A stretch of 64,000 nt of DNA, taken from NCBI RefSeq assembly GCF_001186155.3, contig NZ_CP016540.2, forward strand, positions 2,024,001-2,088,000. Reading direction: 5' to 3'. The translations under genes were made by a program, and so were the position numbers. Every line of letters begins with the position of its first letter. Positions within the stretch are counted from its first letter, which is position 1. Shown here piece by piece: positions 19,046 to 28,399 of this stretch. The notes beneath the pieces are model-generated. The model was not told where the DNA came from and ran no database searches. It saw nothing but the letters and a program-made list of their open reading frames with translations. The stretch comes from Planococcus versutus. GTDB taxonomy: Bacteria; Bacillota; Bacilli; Bacillales_A; Planococcaceae.

Positions 19046-20842
19046 TTAATTCATTACACGTTTGAACATCTTTTCAACGTCATATGTTCGAAAATGAATG
19101 ATAACGGGACGACCATGTGGACAAGTAAAGGGTTGTTCTGCTTTTTTCAAATCTGCTAGTAACCGTTCCATATCGTGCTTTTGCAGAAAATGATTGGCTT
19201 TAATGGATCGTTTGCAACTCATCATAATCGCTGCGTCTTCTCGCAGTTTTTTGACATCTACTTTGCGATCTGTTAATACTTGCTCAATCAAATCTTCAAT
19301 AACTTCATGTTCAAAGCCTTTTGGAAACCATGTTGGGTATTCTCGCACAATAAATGAAGTGTCTCCAAACTCTTCTAAAAATACGCCGCTGTCTGATAAG
19401 GTTGGCAATTGACTTTTTAATCTTAAAGCTTCATCTCGACTGTAGTGGAATGTTAACGGTAAAAGAAGCGATTGGCGTTCATTGCTATCGATATCGCCTA
19501 CTTTTTCACGAAAGTATTCATATTTAATGCGTTCTTGTGCTGCGTGTTGGTCGATCAAATAAAATCCATCATTGCTTTGTGCAACGATATACGTTCCGTG
19601 AATTTGACCAACTACTTCAAGTTCTGGAAATTGAGGACTTTCTTCTTGTTTTCCTACATGTTCGATAACAGGCGGCAGTTTTTCAACAAAAGAAACTTCA
19701 TCTTGAACTGGCACCTCTTCTTGTTCAACTGGTAGCTCTGACCATTCCTCCGTGCGCACTTCTTTTGGTTCTTGGACGGTAAATGAGCTTTTCCAGAAAT
19801 CCATTTGTTTTGTAGGCGCGTGTTTAACTGGTTTTGGTTTATCAATAATAGGTGCTCGGACTACTGCACTAATCGTTCGCTGAATTGTTTCGTAAATTAA
19901 ATCCATCAATTCTTTTTCTTTACTGAGACGGATTTGTTGCTTGGATGGATGCACATTGACATCCGTCAAATAAGGATCTCCTTTAATGTTCATCACCACA
20001 ATCGGCTGTCGTTCAAGAGGCAAGAACGTGTGGTATGCCCTATAGACTGTGTTTACGATTGCATAATGTTTAACCCAACGTCCATTAACAAATAAAGAAA
20101 TATAATTTTTATTAGCGCGTGTGATCTCAGGGAGTGACGCAAAGCCCGATACTTTGTAGTCATGTGACTCGCCTTCAAAAGGAATCATTTTCTTGGCGAT
20201 TGCCACTCCGTATATATCTGCCAGCACTCGCTTGATTTCGCCACTACCAGATGTTTGCAAAATGACCCTTTCATCATGCAATAGTTTAAAAGAAATTTCT
20301 GGGTAACTTAATGCAAATCGATTGAGTAAATCAATGGTATGCCCAAGTTCTGTCTGTAAAGTTTTCATGTATTTTAAACGAGCAGGTGTATTAAAAAATA
20401 ATTGGTCAATTTTGATATCGGTTCCTTTTCTAAGAGAACCCACACGTTGTTCAATAAGACGTCCGCCTTCCATATGAACAAACGTGCCATTTTCGCCGTT
20501 AGATGTATGCAACGTCACTTTTGAGACAGATGCGATACTGGCTAATGCTTCACCGCGAAACCCTAGTGTCCGAATTCGAAACAAATCGTGTTCATTAGCT
20601 ATTTTACTCGTCGCATGACGAGAAAAAGACAATAACGCATCGTCCGCGTCCATACCTGCTCCATTATCAACAATTTGAATGGAAGTCAGCCCTGCTTCGA
20701 CAAGTAGTACTTCTATTGCGGTACTGCCAGCATCAATGGCATTCTCGACTAATTCTTTTACGACAGAAGTTGGGCGTTCTACTACTTCACCCGCGGCTAT
20801 TTTATTGGATAGAGGTTCGTCCATCAACTGAATGATGCCCAT
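19046..20842 (-). CDS. mutL: DNA mismatch repair protein MutL
   Basis: A 598-residue MutL. The N-terminal GHKL ATPase has the ENAIDAGST, DNGAGM and GFRGEAL motifs. The middle carries a variable linker. The C-terminal dimer domain has the endonuclease motif DQHAAQERI, the CKRSIKANH segment and CPHGRP. It therefore has the nicking activity seen in bacteria without MutH. It links MutS mismatch recognition to strand incision. It starts 11 bases after mutS on the same strand. Confidence 0.96.
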   Translation of the reverse strand: MGIIQLMDEPLSNKIAAGEVVERPTSVVKELVENAIDAGSTAIEVLLVEAGLTSIQIVDNGAGMDADDALLSFSRHATSKIANEHDLFRIRTLGFRGEALASIASVSKVTLHTSNGENGTFVHMEGGRLIEQRVGSLRKGTDIKIDQLFFNTPARLKYMKTLQTELGHTIDLLNRFALSYPEISFKLLHDERVILQTSGSGEIKRVLADIYGVAIAKKMIPFEGESHDYKVSGFASLPEITRANKNYISLFVNGRWVKHYAIVNTVYRAYHTFLPLERQPIVVMNIKGDPYLTDVNVHPSKQQIRLSKEKELMDLIYETIQRTISAVVRAPIIDKPKPVKHAPTKQMDFWKSSFTVQEPKEVRTEEWSELPVEQEEVPVQDEVSFVEKLPPVIEHVGKQEESPQFPELEVVGQIHGTYIVAQSNDGFYLIDQHAAQERIKYEYFREKVGDIDSNERQSLLLPLTFHYSRDEALRLKSQLPTLSDSGVFLEEFGDTSFIVREYPTWFPKGFEHEVIEDLIEQVLTDRKVDVKKLREDAAIMMSCKRSIKANHFLQKHDMERLLADLKKAEQPFTCPHGRPVIIHFRTYDVEKMFKRVMN

Positions 20843-20853
20843 GTGCTCACTCC

Positions 20854-23376
20854 TTACTGATTAGTTAACTTTTCTTGCAAGTCATTGATCATTTGCAAAG
20901 CTTGAAGCGGTGTCATCGCAGATACTTGAACATCTTTGATGGTTTGCAAGATTTCATCTTTTTTTGTATCTGTTTCATCGAAAAACGATAATTGCTCAAT
21001 CGTTGCAGGTTGTTGTTTTTTATCTTTTTCAAAGGTTTTCAACAACTCGCGCGCGCGTTTCAGAATTGGCTCCGGTAAATTCGCCAGTTCTGCAACATGG
21101 ATGCCGTAGCTTTTATCTGCTGGTCCTTTTTTCACTTTATGAAGAAAAACCACTTTCCCAGATTGCTCCATTGCAGCTACGTGAACATTATGCAATTTCT
21201 CAAGTGACTTTTCCAATGCTGTCAACTCATGGTAATGCGTTGAAAATAGTGTGTTCGCTCCAATTTCACGATGAATGTATTCAATCATTGACTGTGCCAG
21301 TGCCATGCCGTCGTAAGTCGATGTACCTCGTCCAATTTCATCAAACAACAATAAACTATTTTTAGTTGCATGCGTAATGGCATATTGTGATTCTAGCATT
21401 TCAACCATAAATGTACTTTGACCTGAAACCAAGTCGTCAGCCGCACCAATGCGCGTAAAAATTTGATCGACTATTGGTAAATTTGCAGATTCTGCAGGTA
21501 CGTAACTGCCAATTTGTGCTAAAACAATCGTCAGTGCCACTTGTCGCATATACGTACTTTTACCTGACATGTTTGGTCCAGTAATTAATAACATATTGGC
21601 ATCTTCAGCCAACACACAATTGTTCGGTACATAATGTTGCTTGTTGAGCATTTTTTCAACAACTGGATGACGTCCTTCAATGATAGAAATTTCTGTTGAA
21701 TCATTAAAAACAGGTTTTACAAAGCGGTATTTCTCTGCTATGTTGGCAAAGCTCAAAAAGACATCTAATCCACTAAGAGAAGAAGCTAGACGTTGAATTC
21801 GTGAAATATACTGCTTCACTTCATCACGAATAGTAACAAACAACTCATATTCGAGCGTTAAACTTTCTTCTTCAGCTGTTAAAATCAATGCTTCTTTTTC
21901 TTTTAATTCCGGTGTAGTATACCGTTCTGCGTTGGCTAATGTTTGCTTTCGGTCATATCGTTCTAAGTCTGCTAAATGCATATTAGCTTTTGAAATTTCA
22001 ATATAGTACCCAAAAATACGGTTATAGCCGATTTTTAGTGATTTAATGCCTGTTAACTTCCGTTCTTTTTGCTCCAGTTGCGCAATCCAGTCTTTTCCAT
22101 TACGCGAAGCATCTCGAAATTCGTCTAGCCGCTCGTGAAAACCATCACGAATAACGCCGCCTTCTTTTGAAGACAAGGGTGGATTTTCACTGATTGCCTG
22201 GAGGAGTTCACACACTTCAGTACAGCGATCTAGTTTTCCGCTGAATTCAAGTAAAGCTGGATTATCGGATTTTGCTAACTCTTCAACTAACATCGGTACT
22301 TTTTCGAGAGAACTTCGAAGCTGTGCTAAATCTCTTCCACTAGCGCTACCAAAGGCGATTCGCCCTGACAAGCGTTCTAGGTCATAAACTTCTTTTAACA
22401 GTCCCTGAAGCTCTACACGCACGAAATAGTGATCGATTAACGCAGCCACCAGTTCTTGGCGCTCTTCAATCATCTGTTTATTCGCCAACGGCTGATGCAA
22501 CCATTGTTTGAGTTTTCGGCTTCCCATTGCCGTTACTGTTTCATCAAGTAGCCACAACAAAGTTCCTTTTGTTTCATTGCCACGAATAGATTGCAGCAAT
22601 TCCAGATTTCGTTTCGAATGAAAGTCAATGCTTAGTAATTGATTGTTTTCTTTGTAACTAAACACTTGAATATGATCAAGCGATTGTTTTTGTGTACGCG
22701 CAATATACGTCATCAACCGATGACAACTGGTGTGCAAGTCTTCTGGACAATTGACCGTTAGCAACGTATTTGCTTTGAGTGCTTCTTCCATCGTTTCAAT
22801 CGATAATACCAAATCTTGTTCTTCTTCTGTCAGCAATACAAATAATTGCTCTGACACAACCAGTTCACGAATGCTTAAAGAACGTAACTCTTGTAACAAT
22901 GCTTTTTCAGTACCTACTATGTAAGTAGCGGTGGATTCACCTGTACTGATGTCGATATATGACAAAGCAAAGCCGTTAGATAATTCATCTGCTGCAGCTA
23001 AAAAAACGTTCGATTTGGAATCCACACTTTTTCCTTCTGTATGAGTTCCTGGTGTAATTAAACGGACTACTTCTCGTTTAACAACACCTTTTGTCAGTTT
23101 GGGATCTTCTACTTGCTCACAAATAGCCACTTTGTGGCCTTTTAAAATAAGTTGATCGATATAATTTTTTGCCGCATGGTGAGGAACGCCACACATCGGT
23201 ATTCGGTCATCGCCTGTACCACCACGGCTTGTCAATGTGATTTCGAGTATTTGTGATGCGTGAATTGCATCGTCATAAAACAATTCATAAAAATCACCTA
23301 AACGAAAAAACAAAAAAGCATCTACGTATTCAGATTTCACTTGAAAATATTGTTGCATCATTGGTGTTGGCGCCAT
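20854..23376 (-). CDS. mutS: DNA mismatch repair protein MutS
   Basis: An 840-residue MutS. The mismatch-binding domain has the FFRLGDFYELF segment with the Phe-x-Glu motif, a core and clamp region follow, and the ATPase has GPNMSGKST, FDEIGRGTST and STHYHELT. The C-terminal region includes a short tail predicted for beta-clamp or tetramer contact. It finds mispairs and recruits MutL. The start has AGAGG upstream. In B. subtilis cotE lies between ricA and mutS; here that space holds a terminator and the repeat array instead. Confidence 0.96.
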   Translation of the reverse strand: MAPTPMMQQYFQVKSEYVDAFLFFRLGDFYELFYDDAIHASQILEITLTSRGGTGDDRIPMCGVPHHAAKNYIDQLILKGHKVAICEQVEDPKLTKGVVKREVVRLITPGTHTEGKSVDSKSNVFLAAADELSNGFALSYIDISTGESTATYIVGTEKALLQELRSLSIRELVVSEQLFVLLTEEEQDLVLSIETMEEALKANTLLTVNCPEDLHTSCHRLMTYIARTQKQSLDHIQVFSYKENNQLLSIDFHSKRNLELLQSIRGNETKGTLLWLLDETVTAMGSRKLKQWLHQPLANKQMIEERQELVAALIDHYFVRVELQGLLKEVYDLERLSGRIAFGSASGRDLAQLRSSLEKVPMLVEELAKSDNPALLEFSGKLDRCTEVCELLQAISENPPLSSKEGGVIRDGFHERLDEFRDASRNGKDWIAQLEQKERKLTGIKSLKIGYNRIFGYYIEISKANMHLADLERYDRKQTLANAERYTTPELKEKEALILTAEEESLTLEYELFVTIRDEVKQYISRIQRLASSLSGLDVFLSFANIAEKYRFVKPVFNDSTEISIIEGRHPVVEKMLNKQHYVPNNCVLAEDANMLLITGPNMSGKSTYMRQVALTIVLAQIGSYVPAESANLPIVDQIFTRIGAADDLVSGQSTFMVEMLESQYAITHATKNSLLLFDEIGRGTSTYDGMALAQSMIEYIHREIGANTLFSTHYHELTALEKSLEKLHNVHVAAMEQSGKVVFLHKVKKGPADKSYGIHVAELANLPEPILKRARELLKTFEKDKKQQPATIEQLSFFDETDTKKDEILQTIKDVQVSAMTPLQALQMINDLQEKLTNQ

Positions 23377-23437
23377 GTTAAAACCTCTTTCAAATCGATT
23401 ATCGTCTTTCTATTGTACCAAAAATACAGGTAGAAAA

Positions 23438-23475
23438 GAAAAAACTGAAAGAGCTTTAGCTCTTTCAGTTTTTTT
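23438..23475. terminator. Terminator between ricA and mutS
   Basis: A perfect 15-bp stem AAAACTGAAAGAGCT / AGCTCTTTCAGTTTT with a 2-base loop and T-runs on both strands. Confidence 0.9.
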
Positions 23476-23510
23476 CTGTTTAAACCTTTTTAATTTAGTG
23501 ATCTGCTTTC

Positions 23511-23723
23511 TGCCTGTCGGGACTAGACAGGCACTTACGCTTTTCTTTCTTTTTCTAGCTTCAACGACCAATCCCTCGGGTCATAAGCGGTCGTTTATGC
23601 TTTTCTTTGTCCAGCTCCAGCGATCAGTTCCTCGGGCATAAGCCATTCTGGCTGTGTGGCAAAGTGCGCCACTTCGCCAGATCTTCTTATGCCATCGGAA
23701 CTAAACGATCGCCTACGCTTTTC
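23511..23723 (+). repeat. Interspersed hairpin repeat, locus 2, tandem array of three units
   Basis: Three head-to-tail units fill most of the 350 bases between mutS and ricA. Unit A (23511-23545) has TGCCTGTC/GACAGGCA. Unit B (23554-23605) has AACGACC/GGTCGTT. Unit C (23609-23723) is long: GCGATC/GATCGC, AGTTCC/GGAACT, GCATAAG/CTTATGC, CTGGC/GCCAG and GTGGC/GCCAC nest in order. Each unit ends in a TACGCTTTTC- or TATGCTTTTC-like tail, and B and C begin TCTAGCTTCA or TCCAGCTCCA. The array abuts the ricA stop codon. The rest of the gap has no gene. Confidence 0.85.
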
Positions 23724-23726
23724 TTG

Positions 23727-24155
23727 TTACCCGCAGCTTCCTGGTTTGTCGTTGCGGACTTTTGATCCTGTTTCGCCACGTAACAAGTCGCCGCCTGTTT
23801 CAGTAATAATGTTGTTCGTTACTTGATTGGAAATGGCTGTTGATACCATTTGCAATAAAGAGTTCACGTCGCTTTGAGATTGTTTAAATTCTTGAACAAT
23901 CGGTACAGCATCAATTTCTTCTTCGATCTTCGCTATTTTGCCTTCTATCAAATTTAATGCTCGTTCTTTGCCGTATGCTTGGAAATTGACAGCTTGTTTT
24001 TGCAAACTTTTTAGGCTAGCAATTTTTTCGCGAATTTGTTGGTTTTCGTTAATTTGTGCTTCTGCACGTTTAAAGAAATCCACTTCTTCTGTTGCTGCGA
24101 TCATATCTGCAACTTCACGTGCTTTGTCGACAATTTCTTGTTTTGTGTACGTCAT
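23727..24155 (-). CDS. ricA: RicA (YmcA), Fe-S regulator subunit
   Basis: A 142-residue protein like B. subtilis RicA/YmcA: EEVDFFKRAEAQINENQQI, LQKQAVNFQAYGKERAL, and the C-terminal ISNQVTNNIITETGGDLLRG. It joins RicT and RicF (YlbF) in a complex with Fe-S clusters that promotes mRNA maturation by RNase Y. A cysteine close to the C-terminus (GSCG) agrees with a cluster ligand. The ATG at 24155 is used; a GTG at 24164 lies nine bases earlier. The miaB stop ends one base before the start, suggesting a former miaB-ricA operon. Confidence 0.9.
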   Translation of the reverse strand: MTYTKQEIVDKAREVADMIAATEEVDFFKRAEAQINENQQIREKIASLKSLQKQAVNFQAYGKERALNLIEGKIAKIEEEIDAVPIVQEFKQSQSDVNSLLQMVSTAISNQVTNNIITETGGDLLRGETGSKVRNDKPGSCG

Positions 24156-24156
24156 T

Positions 24157-24252
24157 TTAGACACCCATTTCTTGGTCTACTGCAGTCTCTATTTGGTAAC
24201 CGTTCTGCGACCATGTTTTAGTTTCGATAATGCCGACTTTCATCGCTTTATT
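24157..24252 (-). pseudogene. miaB: 3' relic of miaB (methylthiotransferase C-terminus)
   Basis: A short in-frame piece ends in TAA one base before ricA and reads MKVGIIETKTWSQNGY, then QIETAVDQEMGV. KxxIxEAKTWSxNG is typical of the TRAM-domain C-terminus of MiaB in Bacilli, and miaB is the normal neighbour of ricA. The radical-SAM and UPF0004 parts are missing; a stop codon stands three codons before the ATG. Family match is from memory of the motif and from synteny. Confidence 0.62.
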
Positions 24253-24388
24253 TTAATAAGAACACTCAAACTATGCATATCTGCTACCTCAAAAATTCTC
24301 TACCATTTGTTCACATAATAATCCTTGGATCCAAATCTTAATCGTATCTTTACTTCTAAGACATGATTATTCGTTCAATTGCTCCCTT

Positions 24389-24418
24389 ATTATACTGAAG
24401 ATAGGGAACGTACTTCAA
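24389..24418 (-). promoter_or_regulatory. Promoter upstream of the miaB relic and ricA
   Basis: TTGAAG (24413-24418), an 18-base spacer and TATAAT (24389-24394) on the minus strand. It probably once served miaB-ricA and could now make a long leader for ricA. Confidence 0.55.
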
Positions 24419-24462
24419 GGTCTCTGCTTGAATTGTCGAAGTTTTGTCAAGAAGCTGTAGAT

Positions 24463-25260
24463 TTATCCTTGAAATGGATAATCTTCATTGATATATACAC
24501 GCTCAAAGCTTAAAGCTTTGCCAGTTTGGTCATCAATTTCTGTAAAAAAACCACTAACTACTGAACGACCACGTTTTGGTACTTCAAATCGAGTTGGCAT
24601 ATTGGTTTTAAAGCGATACAATACGGCTTCTTTGTTCATCCCAAGTATCTCATCATAAGGCCCCGTCATTCCCACATCCGAAATATACGCCGTACCTTTT
24701 GGTAAAATACGTGCATCCGCTGTTTGCACATGCGTATGCGTTCCAACAACAACAGAAGCTCTGCCATCTAAATGCCAGCCCATTGCAATCTTCTCACTCG
24801 TTGCTTCTGCATGAAAATCCACAAACACAAGAGGTGAAATGGCTTTCGCTTCCGTTATTAGCTCATCTGCTTTTTGGAATGGATCTTCATGTGGCGGCAA
24901 AAATACTCGTCCATGTAAATTGATGACAGATAATGTCCGTCCATTTTTCGTAACTGTTGCCATGCCACGCCCGGGTGCATCTTCTGAAAAGTTAGCAGGA
25001 CGAATCAAGTAGTCGACATCATCAATAAAATCAAAAATTTCTTTTTGATCCCATGTGTGGTTGCCCATTGTTACCATGTCTACCCCCATGAATAATAAAT
25101 CCTGATAAATCGCTTTCGTAATACCGCGTCCTGCTGCAGCGTTTTCACCATTAGCAATAATCACATCTGGTGCATATTTTCTTTTTAACCTCGGCAAATA
25201 CGATTCAAGTGCATCTCTTCCGATTGATCCTACGATATCTCCAATAAATAAAATTTTCAC
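24463..25260 (-). CDS. ymdB: YmdB, 2',3'-cyclic-nucleotide phosphodiesterase (TIGR00282)
   Basis: A 265-residue binuclear metallophosphoesterase. Ligand motifs are FIGDIVGSIGR, ANGENAAAGRGI, GNHTWD, DFHAEATSEK and VVGTHTHVQTAD. B. subtilis YmdB hydrolyses cyclic nucleotide phosphodiesters and affects biofilm and motility states. The GTG at 25260 is chosen since AAGGTGAG precedes it; longer forms add residues encoded within the upstream terminator. In B. subtilis spoVS follows; it is absent here. Confidence 0.93.
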   Translation of the reverse strand: MKILFIGDIVGSIGRDALESYLPRLKRKYAPDVIIANGENAAAGRGITKAIYQDLLFMGVDMVTMGNHTWDQKEIFDFIDDVDYLIRPANFSEDAPGRGMATVTKNGRTLSVINLHGRVFLPPHEDPFQKADELITEAKAISPLVFVDFHAEATSEKIAMGWHLDGRASVVVGTHTHVQTADARILPKGTAYISDVGMTGPYDEILGMNKEAVLYRFKTNMPTRFEVPKRGRSVVSGFFTEIDDQTGKALSFERVYINEDYPFQG

Positions 25261-25281
25261 AAACTCACCTTTTTCCATAAG

Positions 25282-25318
25282 AAAAAGGCTTCTTTGAATA
25301 GACATTCATCGAAGCCTT
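25282..25318 (-). terminator. Hairpin between rny and ymdB
   Basis: AAGGCTTC / GAAGCCTT stem followed by a T-run on the minus strand. It may partly uncouple ymdB from rny. Confidence 0.75.
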
Positions 25319-25325
25319 ACTCTTA

Positions 25326-26882
25326 TTATTTTGCGTATTCAACTGCTCTAGTTTCTCTAATAACCGTCACTTTGATATGACCTGGATAATTCAGCTCTTC
25401 TTCAATCCGTTTCCGGATATCGCGAGCCAAACGATGTGCTGTCATGTCATCAATTTGTTCAGGTCGCACCATGATGCGAATTTCACGTCCCGCTTGAATA
25501 GCGAATGACTTCTCAACGCCTTCATACGACTCTGAAATTTCTTCAAGTTTTTCTAAGCGGCGAATATAGTTTTCCAATGTTTCACTTCTTGCTCCTGGAC
25601 GAGCGGCAGACAATGCATCTGCTGCTGCCACAATAACTGAAATAATTGAAGTTGCTTCTGTATCACCGTGGTGAGAAGCAATACTGTTAATAACCACTGG
25701 ATGTTCTTTATATTTCGTACCAAGTTCCACGCCAATTTCTACGTGGCTACCTTCAACTTCATGGTCAATTGCTTTACCGATATCATGAAGAAGACCCGCA
25801 CGACGTGCTAACGTTACGTCTTCTCCTAGCTCTGCTGCCATCAAGCCTGACAAGAATGCCACTTCCACAGAATGCTTCAGTACATTTTGTCCGTAACTTG
25901 TACGGTAGCGAAGGCGTCCAAGAATTTTGATCAAATCAGGATGTAAATTGTGTATGCCTACGTCAAATGTCGTTTGTTCACCAATTTCACGAATTTGTTC
26001 ATCCACTTCACGTCTTGACTTCTCAACCATTTCTTCAATACGCGCAGGGTGAATACGGCCATCAGATACCAGTTTTTCAAGTGCCAATCGTGCTGTTTCG
26101 CGACGAATCGGATCGAATCCTGACAAAATAACCGCTTCTGGTGTATCGTCGATAATTAAATCGATACCTGTTAAAGTTTCAAGCGTCCGGATATTACGTC
26201 CTTCACGCCCAATGATACGCCCTTTCATTTCGTCGTTTGGTAGATTGACTACAGATACTGTAGTTTCTGCTACATGGTCTGCAGCAAAACGTTGCATCGC
26301 CAATGACAAAATGTTTTTCGCTTTTTTGTCCGATTCTTCTTTGGCGCGAGCTTCCGACTCTTTCATCATTACCGCAATGTCCGTTGAAAGTTCTTTTTCA
26401 ACATCCTGTAAGATGATTGATTTCGCTTCTTCGCGTGTCAAAGATGAAATGCGTTCCATTTCAGATTGCTGCTGTCGAACTAGTTCTTCGGCTTTGCTCT
26501 CCATCTGTTCAATATGCTGTTGTTTTTCTGAGAGCGTTTCGTCTTTACGTTCTAGACCTGCTTCTCTTTTGTTTAATGCATCATCCTTGCGATCTAAATT
26601 TTCTTCTCTCTGGGACAACCGATTTTCTTGTTTTTGAAATTCTAATCGGCGTTCTCGAATATCAGATTCTGTTTCAGTACGCAATTTGTGATTTTCGTCT
26701 TTTGCTTCCAAAAGGGCTTCTTTTTTCTGCGCTTCGGCTTCTCTCTTTGCATCTTCGATGATCTGCTCTGCAGAGTTTCTCGCACCTGCCATTTTGGACT
26801 CATTTGATTTTTTCATTACAAAATAACCAACAACTACACCGACGATGATACCAAGCAAAGTGAAGATGATCACGTTATCCAT
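25326..26882 (-). CDS. rny: Ribonuclease Y
   Basis: A 518-residue RNase Y. One N-terminal membrane helix ([19 protein letters not shown]) is followed by a long charged coiled coil (about residues 30-200), a KH domain ([19 protein letters not shown]) and an HD domain with [18 protein letters not shown] and SHHGD. It begins turnover of many mRNAs with an endonuclease cut. RicA and YmdB, whose genes are downstream on the same strand, are functionally tied to it, so the cluster makes sense. Confidence 0.97.
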   Translation of the reverse strand: MDNVIIFTLLGIIVGVVVGYFVMKKSNESKMAGARNSAEQIIEDAKREAEAQKKEALLEAKDENHKLRTETESDIRERRLEFQKQENRLSQREENLDRKDDALNKREAGLERKDETLSEKQQHIEQMESKAEELVRQQQSEMERISSLTREEAKSIILQDVEKELSTDIAVMMKESEARAKEESDKKAKNILSLAMQRFAADHVAETTVSVVNLPNDEMKGRIIGREGRNIRTLETLTGIDLIIDDTPEAVILSGFDPIRRETARLALEKLVSDGRIHPARIEEMVEKSRREVDEQIREIGEQTTFDVGIHNLHPDLIKILGRLRYRTSYGQNVLKHSVEVAFLSGLMAAELGEDVTLARRAGLLHDIGKAIDHEVEGSHVEIGVELGTKYKEHPVVINSIASHHGDTEATSIISVIVAAADALSAARPGARSETLENYIRRLEKLEEISESYEGVEKSFAIQAGREIRIMVRPEQIDDMTAHRLARDIRKRIEEELNYPGHIKVTVIRETRAVEYAK

Positions 26883-27011
26883 TCGAACACCTCCTCTTGC
26901 TATTGATTTTTTTCATTTTAAAAGATGACTATCGAAAATCTCTTTCACTGCAACTATTTTTAAAATTAGTAAATTATACAATTTTAATTGTATAGCTGGA
27001 CTTATGTCGTG

Positions 27012-27108
27012 TCAACCCAGGAAAAGCAGAAGCGCCTGTTCAGCGCTGACAGGTGTTAGACAATGTGGTGAAGTTGTATAGCCATAACACCTGAGAGTTA
27101 GCCGACAG
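27012..27108 (-). repeat. Interspersed hairpin repeat, locus 3
   Basis: In the 278-base gap between recA and rny. On the minus strand it begins CTGTCGGCTAAC, has the stem CAGGTGTTA/TAACACCTG (27050-27058 and 27085-27093), and ends CAGGCGCTTCTGCTTTTCC. The tail resembles the CGCTTTTC tails of the other two loci, but the internal sequence differs. No reading frame is seen. The rest of the gap is AT-rich upstream sequence and the recA terminator. Confidence 0.65.
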
Positions 27109-27136
27109 AAAAACCGCAAAGCTTCTGCTTAGCGGC
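27108..27136 (-). terminator. Terminator of recA
   Basis: CCGC-T-AAGC / GCTT-T-GCGG stem followed by a T-run on the minus strand. Confidence 0.8.
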
Positions 27137-27160
27137 TCATCTTTACTTATTCAGCTGGTC

Positions 27161-28225
27161 TTACTTTTCATCTTCATCATCAAGCAAAAGATTAAAATCT
27201 TCCGCTTCATCTTTGTTTGCAGCGATTGTATAAGTGGCTGCTGACATACCATAAGATTCACGAATCTTATTAGATATTTCATTGCGGATTTCTGGATTTT
27301 TAAGCAAGAATTGCTTAACGTTTTCACGACCTTGACCAATGCGTTCTTCGTTATACGAATACCACGATCCGCTTTTTTGAATAATTTCTAAATCAGAACC
27401 AATATCTACAATTTCACCTTCTCGTGAAATCCCTTTTCCGTACATAATATCGACTTCAGCAGTACGGAACGGCGGAGCTACTTTGTTTTTGACGACTTTA
27501 ATTTTTGTTCTGTTACCAATAATTTCAGTTCCTGATTTTAATGCTTCAGCACGACGTACTTCTAAACGGACAGACGAATAGAATTTCAACGCACGTCCAC
27601 CAGGAGTTGTTTCTGGATTACCAAACATCACACCAATTTTTTCACGAATTTGGTTTATGAAAATAACAATCGTATTGGATTTGTTAATAACACCTGACAA
27701 TTTACGTAGTGCTTGAGACATTAAACGCGCTTGTAACCCCATATGCGAATCGCCCATTTCGCCTTCGATTTCAGCTTTTGGAACTAGTGCTGCCACTGAA
27801 TCGACAACGACGATATCAACAGCGCCACTGCGTACTAATGCTTCAGCGATTTCAAGTGCTTGTTCCCCAGTATCTGGTTGAGAAAGTAATAATTCATCAA
27901 TATTAACGCCAAGATTTTTTGCATATACCGGGTCTAATGCGTGTTCAGCATCAATAAACGCAGCTGTTCCGCCAGTAGCTTGAACTTCTGCAATAGCATG
28001 AAGCGAAACAGTAGTTTTACCTGAACTTTCTGGACCATAAATTTCAATTACACGACCACGTGGATATCCACCTATTCCTAGTGCTGTATCCAATGCTAAT
28101 GAACCACTTGAAACGGATGATATATTACGGTCGGTTTTTTCTCCCAATTTCATGACAGAACCTTTACCGAATTGCTTTTCTATTTGTTTTAACGCCATGT
28201 CTAATGCTGCTTTACGATCGCTCAA
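27161..28225 (-). CDS. recA: Recombinase RecA
   Basis: A 354-residue RecA. The N-terminal helix is followed by [10 protein letters not shown] (Walker A), the [13 protein letters not shown] strand (Walker B), loop L1 with [10 protein letters not shown], loop L2 with [15 protein letters not shown], and an acidic C-terminal tail. It forms filaments on single-stranded DNA for recombination and triggers LexA self-cleavage. A LexA box lies just upstream of its promoter, so it is part of its own SOS response. It is downstream of cinA, as in many Firmicutes. Confidence 0.98.
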   Translation of the reverse strand: MSDRKAALDMALKQIEKQFGKGSVMKLGEKTDRNISSVSSGSLALDTALGIGGYPRGRVIEIYGPESSGKTTVSLHAIAEVQATGGTAAFIDAEHALDPVYAKNLGVNIDELLLSQPDTGEQALEIAEALVRSGAVDIVVVDSVAALVPKAEIEGEMGDSHMGLQARLMSQALRKLSGVINKSNTIVIFINQIREKIGVMFGNPETTPGGRALKFYSSVRLEVRRAEALKSGTEIIGNRTKIKVVKNKVAPPFRTAEVDIMYGKGISREGEIVDIGSDLEIIQKSGSWYSYNEERIGQGRENVKQFLLKNPEIRNEISNKIRESYGMSAATYTIAANKDEAEDFNLLLDDEDEK

Positions 28226-28267
28226 AAAAAATCCTCCTCTAAATGAAAACCTATTTTCTATCTGTCT

Positions 28268-28296
28268 CTATTATACTAGCTCAATGAGAAATACAC
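28268..28296 (-). promoter_or_regulatory. recA promoter
   Basis: TTGTGT (28291-28296), a 17-base spacer and TATAAT (28268-28273) on the minus strand. Confidence 0.75.
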
Positions 28297-28304
28297 AAGA
28301 AAAA

Positions 28305-28318
28305 AGCGAACGTTTATT
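28305..28318. promoter_or_regulatory. LexA box upstream of recA
   Basis: CGAAC-GTTT-ATTCG, one mismatch to CGAAC-N4-GTTCG, just upstream of the recA -35. Confidence 0.75.
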
Positions 28319-28399
28319 CGGTTATTTATTTTCAAATATTATTTTTAACTGTCTTATTTTACTCATTTCCCAATTTTGGCGATAAAAAAACACGCAAAA

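Noticed and set aside
23375..23641. A plus-strand frame of 88 codons across the ricA-mutS gap
   Set aside because: It runs through the terminator and the hairpin repeat units, and the protein has no family features.
24244..24310. A second short frame upstream of the miaB relic reading IFEVADMHSLSVLIKIK
   Set aside because: It ends at a stop after about 19 codons, has no start with a ribosome binding site, and does not resemble SpoVS or MiaB.
26212..26761. Two overlapping plus-strand frames within rny
   Set aside because: They are antisense to the coiled-coil part of RNase Y, where biased codons leave the opposite strand open.
16600..27160. The repeat loci as a CRISPR array
   Set aside because: Units are not evenly spaced, differ in length, have self-pairing arms and no spacers; no cas genes are present.
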